A stretch of 64,000 nt of DNA, taken from positions 1-64,000 of the forward strand of contig JBLHIC010000002.1 of the NCBI GenBank assembly GCA_047614245.1, written 5' to 3'. This document shows positions 17,729 through 25,959 of the stretch, in pieces; position 1 is the first letter of the stretch; each line of letters begins with the position of its first letter. A program made the translations under genes and the position numbers. Source of the DNA: Ulvibacter sp047614245. Its GTDB lineage: Bacteria > Bacteroidota > Bacteroidia > Flavobacteriales > Flavobacteriaceae. Under the pieces are notes generated by a model. The model had not been told where the DNA came from and made no database searches. It saw nothing but the letters and a program-made list of their open reading frames with translations.

Positions 17729-20248
17729 TCACATTTCATCACCAAAGAAAATGGCGTTCATTAGTAACTTATTAGTCCCATACCAGAAGGCTCTAAAGTT
17801 CGTGTTGTCTGTAAAGTATACTACCTGACCTTTTCCTAATCCTTGCGTTTTAAAAGCAACTGTATTCTTTAATTTTTCCAAATTTGGTTTAGAAATATAA
17901 CCGCTAAGTAACGGCCTGTCTGTATATGTTATGGGATTGTTATAACTATTCTTGTCTGGCTTAAGAAAAAGAGTGGAGTTTCTGAATATTGGTAGGTGAT
18001 CATTTTTGTATCCAAATGCTATCGGATGAGAGCGATCAAGTTTCGTCTTGAAAATAGCACCACCAATTACCTGAGCCCCTCGATAATCTCCTTTCTGCTC
18101 AAAAGAAATGTTTCTTGCAGAGTCTTTTTTAGTAATGAATTCCATTTTAAGTAATTCATTGCTATTTAGCCATCTCCCACTGTTCTTATAGCCAATGACT
18201 GTTCCGCCTTTCTCAGCCCATGTTTTTAATTTTTCAGCTTGTTTTTTATTAAGAGCATTACCCCACATACTCGGTAAAATTATATCTGTATACCTACTCA
18301 AATCAGCACGATTAAATGTTTTTGTATCTAATTTAGTTATGGTCATATCATATCGCTGGTCAAATAGGTGCCATAATTCTCCCGCATCGTAACTGCTCAC
18401 TCCTTCACCTACCAATAATGCAATTCGAGGTAACTCTAAAGCTCGAAAATCACCGCTTCCCAGATCAATACCTTTAGTCAGTCCTGTATTCACATTTTTA
18501 ATGGTGACGTGAGATGTAGTTGCCACTTCGGAAAGGAAATCGCCTAGCTCCTTAGCGTCGAGATTTTGATTTTGAACGGGAATAAGGATACTTCCATAAT
18601 CGTAATTGTTGTTTTCAAGAGAAAACGTCGTCATTCCAACCTTTGCCCTAAGCCCTTTTTTAAGAATCATATTTAATGCTTTTGGCGCATAATAATCATG
18701 CCATTCCATAATATAAGCATAGTTCGAAATGGCAGGTGTTGAGGCTTTCGGCATTTCAAGATTGGCTACTTCATCACCAGCCTTAGCCATAGTTACGTCT
18801 TCACTATAATCTAAATTAAATGCGAGTGGGAAAGTCCAGGCACTAATATCATAAAAAAGGCTATCCCTAAATTTGGTGCGCTTTTCGAACATCGCCTTGA
18901 TAAGTCTGTGTTGTTTTTGATTTCCTGGTATGATATAACCATAACCTTTCTTGAATGTTAAACCGTTTTTTGAAAAATCTGAAGCAATTTCGTGAAATTT
19001 TATTTTGTGTTGTTTTAATATTTCAGCTAGATGAAACACTTTTGATGCATCTTTTTCATCTCCAAAAACGATAGCTTTAGATCCGAGAGCCTCTTTGCGG
19101 GCTTCATAAAAAAATTGACGTTGATATTCTAGGACCTTTGTTCGCATCGAAACAGCTGCTTCCAAGGTTGAAAGTGCCGTGGTAAATTGATTTCGAATCG
19201 TAAATGGAAAGGTGAGGATGCCATTATCACTTTCTTGTGCATGACCGCGTGATGAGGCTTGTTCAAATAAGATGCCAATACTTCCATTAATGTCTGGGAA
19301 GGTAGAGCCCTTGCCGTAGTAAAAGTCATCGTAGTCTTCTTCGGAATAATATAAACTCCCAATTTTATCGAGTGCTCTGGCGTGAAATTTTCCTATTTCT
19401 CCAGTCAGATCTTGATTTTTTTGTGGTGTTAATGGATGTGTTCTTGAAGGAATGCCAGGTTGAAAAAAGAATGTTGAATTTGTTCCCATCTCGTGATGGT
19501 CTGTTAAAATATTCGGGTACCATTGGTGAAAAGTTTCAATACGTGCCCGACTCTCTGGTAATTGAACCGGCAGCCAATCTCTATTCAGATCAAACCAATA
19601 GTGATTGGTTCGACCACCGGGCCAGACTTCGTCATATTCTCGATCATTGGGATCTGGGTTTATATTTTTGCTTTTGTTCGTATTTGCCCAATAGGCAAAA
19701 CGCTGCAAACCATCTGGGTTGTATGATGGATCAAAAAGGATAACCACATTGTTTAGCAAGTCATCTATTTTTGCACCTTGAGCTGCTGCTAGATAATAGG
19801 CGACGGCAAGTGCTGCATTGGATCCACTAGGTTCGTTTCCGTGGATAGAAAAGCCCTGATAAACAACTATAGGCATGTCCGCAGTGTTTAACGAATTCGA
19901 ATTCCCTTCGGTGAGTGACATATGGCTTTCTCGAATATTCTCAAGTCTTGCGTGATTTTGCGGAGATGTTATTTTAAGAAGTAGTAACGGGCGACCTTCG
20001 AAAGTGGCTCCGCGATTTTCTATACTGATACGTTCACTCGCTGTCGCCAAGGCATACATATATTGCACTAGCTTATCATGCGTAACATGCCATTCTCCCG
20101 GTTCATGACCAATAATGCTTTTCGGAGTTGGAATATTTTGATTGTAGCTTACGTCCTGTGGTAGGTAGTATTTTAAATCTATTGCCTTGGATTGCGCAAA
20201 TGTCCCTGAAGAACAAACTAAAAATGCGAGATATATCAGTTTTTTCAT
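17729..20248 (-). CDS. M14 family zinc carboxypeptidase, secreted
   Basis: An 839-residue protein with an 18-residue signal peptide (ending FAQ). The M14 catalytic domain (about 50-370) has the zinc ligands in SIHGNEPSG (H136, E139), the substrate Arg/Asn region LNRDWLP, the third ligand region TDHHEMG, and the catalytic Glu in ILFEQASSRG. The C-terminal half is a large extra domain containing a glutamine-amidotransferase-like Rossmann segment (IALLVGEGVSSYDAGELWHLFD). This architecture is common in Bacteroidota exported peptidases. It should cleave C-terminal residues from peptides in the periplasm or outside. The ATG at 20248 directly precedes the signal peptide. It is transcribed alone, with a terminator hairpin upstream and a pseudogene behind it. 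Confidence 0.9.
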   Translation of the reverse strand: MKKLIYLAFLVCSSGTFAQSKAIDLKYYLPQDVSYNQNIPTPKSIIGHEPGEWHVTHDKLVQYMYALATASERISIENRGATFEGRPLLLLKITSPQNHARLENIRESHMSLTEGNSNSLNTADMPIVVYQGFSIHGNEPSGSNAALAVAYYLAAAQGAKIDDLLNNVVILFDPSYNPDGLQRFAYWANTNKSKNINPDPNDREYDEVWPGGRTNHYWFDLNRDWLPVQLPESRARIETFHQWYPNILTDHHEMGTNSTFFFQPGIPSRTHPLTPQKNQDLTGEIGKFHARALDKIGSLYYSEEDYDDFYYGKGSTFPDINGSIGILFEQASSRGHAQESDNGILTFPFTIRNQFTTALSTLEAAVSMRTKVLEYQRQFFYEARKEALGSKAIVFGDEKDASKVFHLAEILKQHKIKFHEIASDFSKNGLTFKKGYGYIIPGNQKQHRLIKAMFEKRTKFRDSLFYDISAWTFPLAFNLDYSEDVTMAKAGDEVANLEMPKASTPAISNYAYIMEWHDYYAPKALNMILKKGLRAKVGMTTFSLENNNYDYGSILIPVQNQNLDAKELGDFLSEVATTSHVTIKNVNTGLTKGIDLGSGDFRALELPRIALLVGEGVSSYDAGELWHLFDQRYDMTITKLDTKTFNRADLSRYTDIILPSMWGNALNKKQAEKLKTWAEKGGTVIGYKNSGRWLNSNELLKMEFITKKDSARNISFEQKGDYRGAQVIGGAIFKTKLDRSHPIAFGYKNDHLPIFRNSTLFLKPDKNSYNNPITYTDRPLLSGYISKPNLEKLKNTVAFKTQGLGKGQVVYFTDNTNFRAFWYGTNKLLMNAIFFGDEM

Positions 20249-20612
20249 ATGGTTTGTTTGGAAAGCTTAAATATAAATGAACTGGTCCAAACTTCTTTGA
20301 TTGAAGCTAAAAAAATTATTATAGTTCAAGAGTAAGGAACATTTTAAGAGCTATTGATTTTTATTGAAATCCATAAAAAAATCGATCTCAATAAAATTTG
20401 AGATCGATTTTTTGAAAAGTTATACCAATTAGCGAGTGAACTGAGCCTTAAATAATTCGAATTATAGTGTGCTTAGATGAAATAGAAAAAAAAGGAATAT
20501 CCTTAATTATGGTATTATTTTATCTTGAAACTTGCTGGCAGTTATAAGTGGAATAGAAGCGAATTATTAGGCTTATTTTATTTGTTAATTGGTGTTGGGT
20601 GTGATTTTTTAA
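20249..20612. other. 364-bp intergenic region between DUF3276 and M14 genes
   Basis: No coding signal was found on either strand. The region holds the terminator hairpin at 20375-20413, and at about 20566-20592 a sequence (ATTAGGCTTATTTTATTTG and following) that recurs with two mismatches at 13322-13347. A GTTATACCAATTAGCGAGTG stretch near 20419 may be the edge of an interspersed repeat, but no second copy is in this window. Confidence 0.5.
20375..20413 (-). terminator. Intrinsic terminator (palindromic) downstream of DUF3276
   Basis: Arms AAAAAATCGATCTCA and TGAGATCGATTTTTT are perfectly complementary around a short ATAAAAT-type loop, with T-runs in both directions. It lies downstream of the minus-strand DUF3276 gene and upstream of the M14 gene. 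Confidence 0.85.
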
Positions 20613-21002
20613 TTAAATATCATCAAAATCAACATCGGTAAAACTAGTGGAAGATGGTTCTTCCGCTGCGGTCTCAACTTCGTTTGGAGTCATATCCGAC
20701 TCTTTTTTAAAATCTTTTTGATGACGTTCGCTAATAACTTCGTCTCCTTTTTCATCAATAATATATTGAAGCATTTCATTCAAGCTATCTTGAAATTCAG
20801 AAAAGTCTTCCTTATAAAGATAAATTTTATGTTTCTTATAATGAAAAGAACCATCGTCATTAGTAAACTTTTTACTTTCGGTAATAGTCAAATAATAATC
20901 TCCTGCTTTAGTAGATCTTACATCAAAAAAATAGGTGCGTCTACCTGCACGCATTACTTTCGAAAATATTTCTTCTTGCTCCATCGAATAATTCTCACTC
21001 AT
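20613..21002 (-). CDS. DUF3276 / PUR-domain nucleic-acid-binding protein
   Basis: A small protein of about 129 residues with the PUR-alpha-like repeat: EEIFSKVMRAGRRTYFFDVR, then GDYYLTITESKKF, then KHKIYLYKEDFSEF, and an acidic C-terminal tail ending FTDVDFDDI. Bacterial PUR proteins bind single-stranded DNA or RNA; the DUF3276 group is typical of Bacteroidota and its cellular role is unsettled. ATG 21002 (MSENYS) is preferred over TTG at 21032, which would add ten basic residues. It lies 66 bases downstream of the ABC exporter gene on the same strand and ends before a strong terminator. Confidence 0.85.
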   Translation of the reverse strand: MSENYSMEQEEIFSKVMRAGRRTYFFDVRSTKAGDYYLTITESKKFTNDDGSFHYKKHKIYLYKEDFSEFQDSLNEMLQYIIDEKGDEVISERHQKDFKKESDMTPNEVETAAEEPSSTSFTDVDFDDI

Positions 21003-21067
21003 AATTGTAGATTGTAATTTACGTTTACCCAAAAATCTAAAAAAAAACCAAATATGCCAACTTTAAA

Positions 21068-22822
21068 TTACATTTCTTTTTCTAAAAGTTGTTTAGAGTA
21101 CAATTCTTTATAATACCCTTCTTGATTTACAAGCTCACTGTGAGTGCCTTTTTGGATAATCTCACCCTCATTTAAAACAATAATTTTATCAGCGTTTTTC
21201 GCTGAAGAAACTCTGTGACTTACAATAATAGTAGTTTTGTTCTGCGAGATTCGATTTAAATTTTGTAATATTTCTTCCTCGGTTTCTGTATCTACGGCAG
21301 AAAGACAATCGTCAAATAATAAAATTTGTGGATCTTTAATTAGTGCTCTGGCTATTGATACTCGTTGCTTTTGCCCTCCACTCAATGTTATGCCACGCTC
21401 CCCTAAAATAGTTTCGTAACCCTTGGCAAAACCTTTAATATTTTTATGAACTGCGGCCAACTCTGCGGCGGCTATAACTTCTTCATCTGTGGCGTTTTCT
21501 TTGCCAAATTTAATGTTATTGCCAATAGAATCACTAAATAGAAAAGCATCTTGGGGCACATAACCAATACTGCTTCGAAGGTTATTTAAATGAAGGTTCT
21601 TTACTGCTGTTTCGTCGATAGCCAATTGATGATCGTCTACGTCATATAAGCGCCCAATGAGTTCCAGGATGGTTGATTTTCCTGAGCCTGTATTTCCAAC
21701 AATTGATAAAGTTTCTCCCGGATTTACTGTAAAAGAAACGTTCTTTAAAGCGTTTATTCCGGTGTCAGGATATGTAAAAGATAGATTTTTGAATTCAACT
21801 CTCCCTTGTATTGGAGTTTCGTTCAAAGCTAGGTTCTCGATACTCGGTTTCTGTTTTAAAAATTCATTTATTCGTTTTTGAGATGCCTCCGCTTGCTGAA
21901 TCATGGAAGTTACCCAGCCAACAACGGCAACAGGCCAAGTAAGCATATTTACATAAATAAGAAACTCTACAACGGTTCCGAAGTCAATTTTACCCTCAAT
22001 AAACTGGCTGCCGCCAATATAAATGACGAGTAGGTTACTTGCCCCAATAAGCATCATCATTAGAGGAAAGAATAGTGCTTGTACCTTGGCGAGATCAATA
22101 TTTTTTTCTTTTGATCCCTGTGCTAATTTAGTAAAATCAACGTTTGTGCGAGATTCAATTCCATAAGCTTTAATTACTGCAATTCCACTAAAACTCTCTT
22201 GAGTAAATGATGTGAGTTTCGATAAGTACTCTTGGACGACCGTACTTCGTTTATGGATCGCAGCACTTAGGCTGTAAATTAAAACAGATAATATAGGTAA
22301 AGGTGCAACTGCATAAAGAGTTAATACTGGGGCCGTATAAAACATATAGCTTATAACCACAACAAAAAGAGTAATAGTTGTGGCACTATACATTAAAGCT
22401 GGCCCTGCATACATGCGTACTTTCCCAACATCTTCACTTATACGATTCATTAAATCTCCAGTGCGATTTTGCTTGTAGAAACCTAAAGAAAGGCGCTCAT
22501 ATTGCTGAAATATTTCATTTTTAAGATCGAATTCGATATATCTTGAGACAACTATTATAGCCTGTCTCATTAAGAAAGTAAAAAATGCAGCAAGTAAAGT
22601 GGTGCCAAGAATAAGCAGGATGTTTGTCAATAATTCTGATTCAACTTCTGCAAGTTCTAAAATATCACCATTGATATATTTCTCAACAATATCAACAGAG
22701 TCTCCAATAAACTTTGGAGTTAGTAGCGCAAAAATTCTTGCTATAATAGTAATCAATAAACCAAAAATAAGGCGCCATCGGTATTTAATAAAATAGCGGT
22801 TGAGATGCTGTAGCTCTTTCAT
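21068..22822 (-). CDS. ABC exporter (fused permease and ATPase), MsbA/MdlB-like
   Basis: A 584-residue half-transporter with six N-terminal membrane helices and the coupling-helix region RTGDLMNRISEDVGKVR (about 120-136). The C-terminal ATPase has Walker A GNTGSGKST (about 375), Q-loop VPQDAFLFSDSI, signature LSGGQKQR, Walker B ILLFDDCLSAVDTETEEE and H-loop VSHR. It belongs to the lipid/multidrug exporter class that works as homo- or heterodimers. The substrate is not predictable, and the Asp at the usual catalytic Glu position (FDDCLSAVD) suggests a degenerate site, as in one half of heterodimeric exporters. It is divergent from the dehydrogenase gene. Confidence 0.9.
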   Translation of the reverse strand: MKELQHLNRYFIKYRWRLIFGLLITIIARIFALLTPKFIGDSVDIVEKYINGDILELAEVESELLTNILLILGTTLLAAFFTFLMRQAIIVVSRYIEFDLKNEIFQQYERLSLGFYKQNRTGDLMNRISEDVGKVRMYAGPALMYSATTITLFVVVISYMFYTAPVLTLYAVAPLPILSVLIYSLSAAIHKRSTVVQEYLSKLTSFTQESFSGIAVIKAYGIESRTNVDFTKLAQGSKEKNIDLAKVQALFFPLMMMLIGASNLLVIYIGGSQFIEGKIDFGTVVEFLIYVNMLTWPVAVVGWVTSMIQQAEASQKRINEFLKQKPSIENLALNETPIQGRVEFKNLSFTYPDTGINALKNVSFTVNPGETLSIVGNTGSGKSTILELIGRLYDVDDHQLAIDETAVKNLHLNNLRSSIGYVPQDAFLFSDSIGNNIKFGKENATDEEVIAAAELAAVHKNIKGFAKGYETILGERGITLSGGQKQRVSIARALIKDPQILLFDDCLSAVDTETEEEILQNLNRISQNKTTIIVSHRVSSAKNADKIIVLNEGEIIQKGTHSELVNQEGYYKELYSKQLLEKEM

Positions 22823-22869
22823 TTATGCATTAAAAAATATTAGCAAATTAGTATTTAACATTAATTCAT

Positions 22870-22900
22870 TTGTTGGGAAGTTAGTTAACCACTATTTTTG
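22870..22900 (+). promoter_or_regulatory. Promoter for the Glu/Leu dehydrogenase gene
   Basis: TTG (22870-22872) and TATTTTTG (22893-22900), separated by 20 nt, fit the Bacteroidota consensus. The -7 box lies 37 bases before the ATG at 22938. Confidence 0.6.
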
Positions 22901-22937
22901 CGCGTTCTTTTTTATGGATGTCTTAATCAATTAAATT

Positions 22938-24035
22938 ATGATTACTGAAATATTGACTTCAGGTGAGCTTAAAAAAATGGCCCCCGTTTTTGGGAAAGCC
23001 TCTTTCGATGATCACGAGCAAATTGTTTTTTGCAACGACAAAGATACGGGATTAAAAGCAATTATTGGAATTCATTCAACCGTTTTGGGACCATCTCTTG
23101 GGGGTGTCAGAATGTGGCAATATGACAGCGAATGGGATGCTCTTAATGACGTTTTGAGATTGTCGCGCGGGATGACTTTTAAATCTGCCGTTACTGGTTT
23201 AAACCTTGGAGGCGGTAAAGCGGTAATTATCGGAGATGCCAAAACTCAAAAGACTCCCGAATTAATGCTTCGTTTTGGAGAATTTGTTCATTCTTTAGGC
23301 GGAAAATATATAACCACGGAAGATGTAGGGATGGAGACCAGAGATATGGATCTAGTGCGAACTGTTACACCTTTTGTAACGGGAATCTCGGAAGATAAAG
23401 GAGGTGCAGGAAATCCATCGTCAATTACGGCCTACGGTGTGTTTATGGGGATGAAAGCTGCTGCAAATTTTGCTTACGGCAGCGATGTCTTGGAAGACAA
23501 GGTTGTTTATGTACAAGGAATTGGTAACGTGGGAGAAGCTTTGGTCGAGAACCTCACTAATGAGGGTGCAAGGGTTTTTATTGATGATATCGATCGAGAT
23601 AGATTGGAAGTGATTCGCGATAAATACAGCGTTGAAATTTATAACGGTGATAATATATACTCCGAAAAAATGGATATCTATGCTCCTTGTGCCTTAGGAG
23701 CCACAATAAATGATGCTACGATAAGTGTTATTCAGGCTAAAGTTATTGCCGGTGCTGCGAACAATCAACTTGCGGATGAAAATAGGCATGGTTTGATGCT
23801 TCAGGAAAAAGGAATAGTATATGCTCCTGATTTCTTAATAAATGCTGGCGGTGTTATTAATGTGTTTGCTGAACTTGAAAATTACGGCCGACAAGAAATT
23901 ATTCGTAAAACTGAAAATATTTATAACACAACCTTAGAAATACTGAATAGCGCTCAAACGACCGGGATAACAGCACAACAAGCGGCAATGGATATTGCTC
24001 AGATGCGCATCAACGCTAGAAGAAAAGAAAAGTAA
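22938..24035 (+). CDS. Leucine/valine-type amino acid dehydrogenase (Glu/Leu/Phe/Val family)
   Basis: A 365-residue oxidoreductase: catalytic Lys in GLNLGGGKAVI (about residue 93), the conserved TTEDVGM segment, and a Rossmann domain with VVYVQGIGNVGEALVENL near 190. The short length and the HSTVLGPSLGGVRMW opening place it with leucine dehydrogenases, not hexameric glutamate dehydrogenase. It reversibly deaminates branched-chain amino acids to 2-oxo acids using NAD+, feeding catabolism or branched-chain fatty acid synthesis. It has its own promoter and ends 81 bases before nusB, which also has a promoter box. Confidence 0.88.
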   Translation: MITEILTSGELKKMAPVFGKASFDDHEQIVFCNDKDTGLKAIIGIHSTVLGPSLGGVRMWQYDSEWDALNDVLRLSRGMTFKSAVTGLNLGGGKAVIIGDAKTQKTPELMLRFGEFVHSLGGKYITTEDVGMETRDMDLVRTVTPFVTGISEDKGGAGNPSSITAYGVFMGMKAAANFAYGSDVLEDKVVYVQGIGNVGEALVENLTNEGARVFIDDIDRDRLEVIRDKYSVEIYNGDNIYSEKMDIYAPCALGATINDATISVIQAKVIAGAANNQLADENRHGLMLQEKGIVYAPDFLINAGGVINVFAELENYGRQEIIRKTENIYNTTLEILNSAQTTGITAQQAAMDIAQMRINARRKEK

Positions 24036-24053
24036 TTTTCAGTTTTTTTATGA

Positions 24054-24061
24054 TACCTTTG
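24054..24061 (+). promoter_or_regulatory. -7 promoter element for nusB
   Basis: TACCTTTG matches TAnnTTTG and lies 54 bases before the ATG at 24116. No clear -33 TTG is seen. Confidence 0.4.
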
Positions 24062-24115
24062 CGGCATCTAAATTAATATTTAGACTCCGTTAATATATTA
24101 AAGTTCTTTAAACAT

Positions 24116-25060
24116 ATGCTTACACGAAGACATATTAGAGTAAAAGTATTACAATCTATTTATGCATTAAATCAGAATGAACATTCTGAACTTAGTAAGC
24201 AAGAAAAATTCCTTTTTTACAGCATAGACCAAATGCATGATTTGTATTTGTTAATGCTTCAGTTAATGATTGAAATGCGCGATCACGCTGAAAATTACCT
24301 CGACGTTTCTAAAAAGAAACACTTAGCCACAGACCTTGAAAAAAATCCTAGCAGAACATTTATTGAAAATAAAGTTCTTCTTTTAATAGACTCTAACGCC
24401 ATATTAGAAGCAACTATTAAGAAGAAAGGGCTTAATTATTGGGCACAGGATACGGAGTATGTTGGTATCTTATTCAAAGAGCTTAGGGAAAAAGATTGGT
24501 ATGATGCCTATCTTCTAAAAGCAAATACATCTTTTGCCGAAGATCAAAATTTCATTTCCAAGGTTTATAAGGAGGTTATTGCTCCAAATGAAAAGTTGTA
24601 TGAGTATTTAGAAGATAAGCGTCTTACATGGATTGACGATTTTCCTATTGTCAATACAGCGATGGTTAAAATGCTAGGAAAAATTTCAGAAAAGAGCGTA
24701 GGAAGCATTCTAATTCCAAATCTTTATAAAGATATCGAAGATCGGGAATTTGCGTTGCAGTTGCTCCGCAAAGTGGTTCTCAATGAAGAAAAACTTTCTT
24801 CAGAGATAGATGGAAAAACCCCTAATTGGGACCAAGACCGCATTGCCGATTTGGATTTTATTATTCTGAAAATGGGAATAGCTGAATTTCTTCACTTTCC
24901 TTCTATACCAGTTCGAGCAACCATTAATGAGTATCTGGAAATTTCGAAAGAATACTCAACCCCAAAAAGCAGTATTTTTATTAACGGAATCCTGGATAAA
25001 CTGGTTAAAGAGTTTGAAATTTCAAAGAAGTTAAATAAAATAGGGAGAGGGCTTCAATAA
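24116..25060 (+). CDS. nusB: Transcription antitermination factor NusB (long Bacteroidota form)
   Basis: A 314-residue protein whose N-terminus (LTRRHIRVKVLQSIYAL) and C-terminal half (LDFIILKMGIAEFLHFPSIP, then ATINEYLEISKEYSTPKS and FINGILDKL) are the two recognisable ends of NusB. E. coli NusB is about 140 residues; the Bacteroidota version has a long helical insertion in the middle, seen here at about 60-200. NusB with NusE/S10 binds boxA RNA for rRNA antitermination. It is followed by DUF1573 and yajC, a common Bacteroidota order. Confidence 0.9.
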   Translation: MLTRRHIRVKVLQSIYALNQNEHSELSKQEKFLFYSIDQMHDLYLLMLQLMIEMRDHAENYLDVSKKKHLATDLEKNPSRTFIENKVLLLIDSNAILEATIKKKGLNYWAQDTEYVGILFKELREKDWYDAYLLKANTSFAEDQNFISKVYKEVIAPNEKLYEYLEDKRLTWIDDFPIVNTAMVKMLGKISEKSVGSILIPNLYKDIEDREFALQLLRKVVLNEEKLSSEIDGKTPNWDQDRIADLDFIILKMGIAEFLHFPSIPVRATINEYLEISKEYSTPKSSIFINGILDKLVKEFEISKKLNKIGRGLQ

Positions 25061-25075
25061 ACTTAAAAAATTAAG

Positions 25076-25083
25076 TATTTTTG
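25076..25083 (+). promoter_or_regulatory. -7 promoter element for the DUF1573-yajC pair
   Basis: TATTTTTG lies 29 bases before the ATG at 25113, in the 52-base gap after nusB. Confidence 0.45.
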
Positions 25084-25112
25084 CTTTTCAAAAAATTTAA
25101 ATTTAAATCCAA

Positions 25113-25589
25113 ATGAAAAAATCAATTTTAATAGTAGCAGTACTCTCGATATTTGCTTTCACATCTTGCAAAGAAAAGGCTGTTGATAAAGTAAATGTAG
25201 AAAATGTTGCTGCTGCTGCAGATCGTGACGCTAAAGCTGGAGAACAACCTGTTATGACATTTGAAGAAACTGAATGGGACTTTGGAAGCATTGAAGGCGG
25301 AACAGGAGTTGAACATATTTTTAAATTCACAAATACAGGAACTGCTCCTTTGGTAATTGTTGATGCAAAAAGTAGTTGTGGTTGTACGGTACCTGAATAT
25401 ACTAAAGCACCAGTTGCTGCAGGAGAATCAGGTGAGTTACTTGTAAAATTTAATGGTAGTGGTAAAAACCAAGTGAGTAAAACAATTACGATTACTGCAA
25501 ATACTGCAAAAGGAAAAGAGGCTCTAGTAATTAAGGCCTTCGTAAACGCTAAGGAAGGTGCAGCTAATGGAGCTGTTCCCATTAAATAA
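25113..25589 (+). CDS. DUF1573 lipoprotein
   Basis: A 158-residue protein with a signal peptide and lipobox FTSC (Cys19), then a short Ala/charged linker and an immunoglobulin-like DUF1573 domain: WDFGSIEGG, HIFKFTNTGTAPLVI, and the hallmark SSCGCTVPEYTKAPVAAGE. The domain resembles ASH/MSP-like beta-sandwiches and occurs in many copies in Bacteroidota envelopes; its function is unknown. It is followed by yajC after 21 bases, probably on one transcript. Confidence 0.88.
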   Translation: MKKSILIVAVLSIFAFTSCKEKAVDKVNVENVAAAADRDAKAGEQPVMTFEETEWDFGSIEGGTGVEHIFKFTNTGTAPLVIVDAKSSCGCTVPEYTKAPVAAGESGELLVKFNGSGKNQVSKTITITANTAKGKEALVIKAFVNAKEGAANGAVPIK

Positions 25590-25610
25590 TTATTTTTAGT
25601 TAACTAAAAC

Positions 25611-25895
25611 ATGGAGCAAATTCAAGGCTTTTTGCCAATTATTCTTCTTTTTTTGGTGATGTATTTATTTTTAATACGTCCTCAAATGAAGAAGCAGAAA
25701 CAGGAAAAAAATTTCAACGCTGAAATTAATGTTGGAGATAAAGTAGTAACCAAAAGTGGCTTACACGGAAAAGTTCTAAATTTGAACGATGATGGTACCT
25801 GTATTCTTGAATCTGGTGCTGGAAAAATGAAATTTGAACGTTCTGCTTTATCGATGGAGATGAGTAAAAAGTTAAACCCTCCCGAAAAGAAATAG
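25611..25895 (+). CDS. yajC: Preprotein translocase subunit YajC
   Basis: A 94-residue protein with a single N-terminal membrane helix (FLPIILLFLVMYLFLIRPQ), the RPQMKKQK motif right after it, and the conserved cytoplasmic GDKVVTKSGLHGKVLNL segment. YajC associates with SecDF and supports Sec-dependent export. The size and all motifs match the family. A strong bidirectional terminator follows within 20 bases. Confidence 0.95.
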   Translation: MEQIQGFLPIILLFLVMYLFLIRPQMKKQKQEKNFNAEINVGDKVVTKSGLHGKVLNLNDDGTCILESGAGKMKFERSALSMEMSKKLNPPEKK

Positions 25896-25912
25896 CAAAC
25901 AAGTTTGTGCAA

Positions 25913-25944
25913 AAAAAACCTTCAACGAAAGTTGAAGGTTTTTT
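25913..25944. terminator. Bidirectional intrinsic terminator between yajC and pepT
   Basis: Perfect hairpin with arms AAAAAACCTTCAAC and GTTGAAGGTTTTTT around a GAAA tetraloop, with A/T tracts on both sides. It serves the convergent yajC (+) and pepT (-). Confidence 0.92.
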
Positions 25945-25959
25945 TTTATTTATAGCTTT

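Noticed and set aside
19372..19743. 123-codon plus-strand ORF inside the M14 peptidase gene
   Set aside because: Antisense to the zinc-ligand region of a complete enzyme; no recognisable motif.
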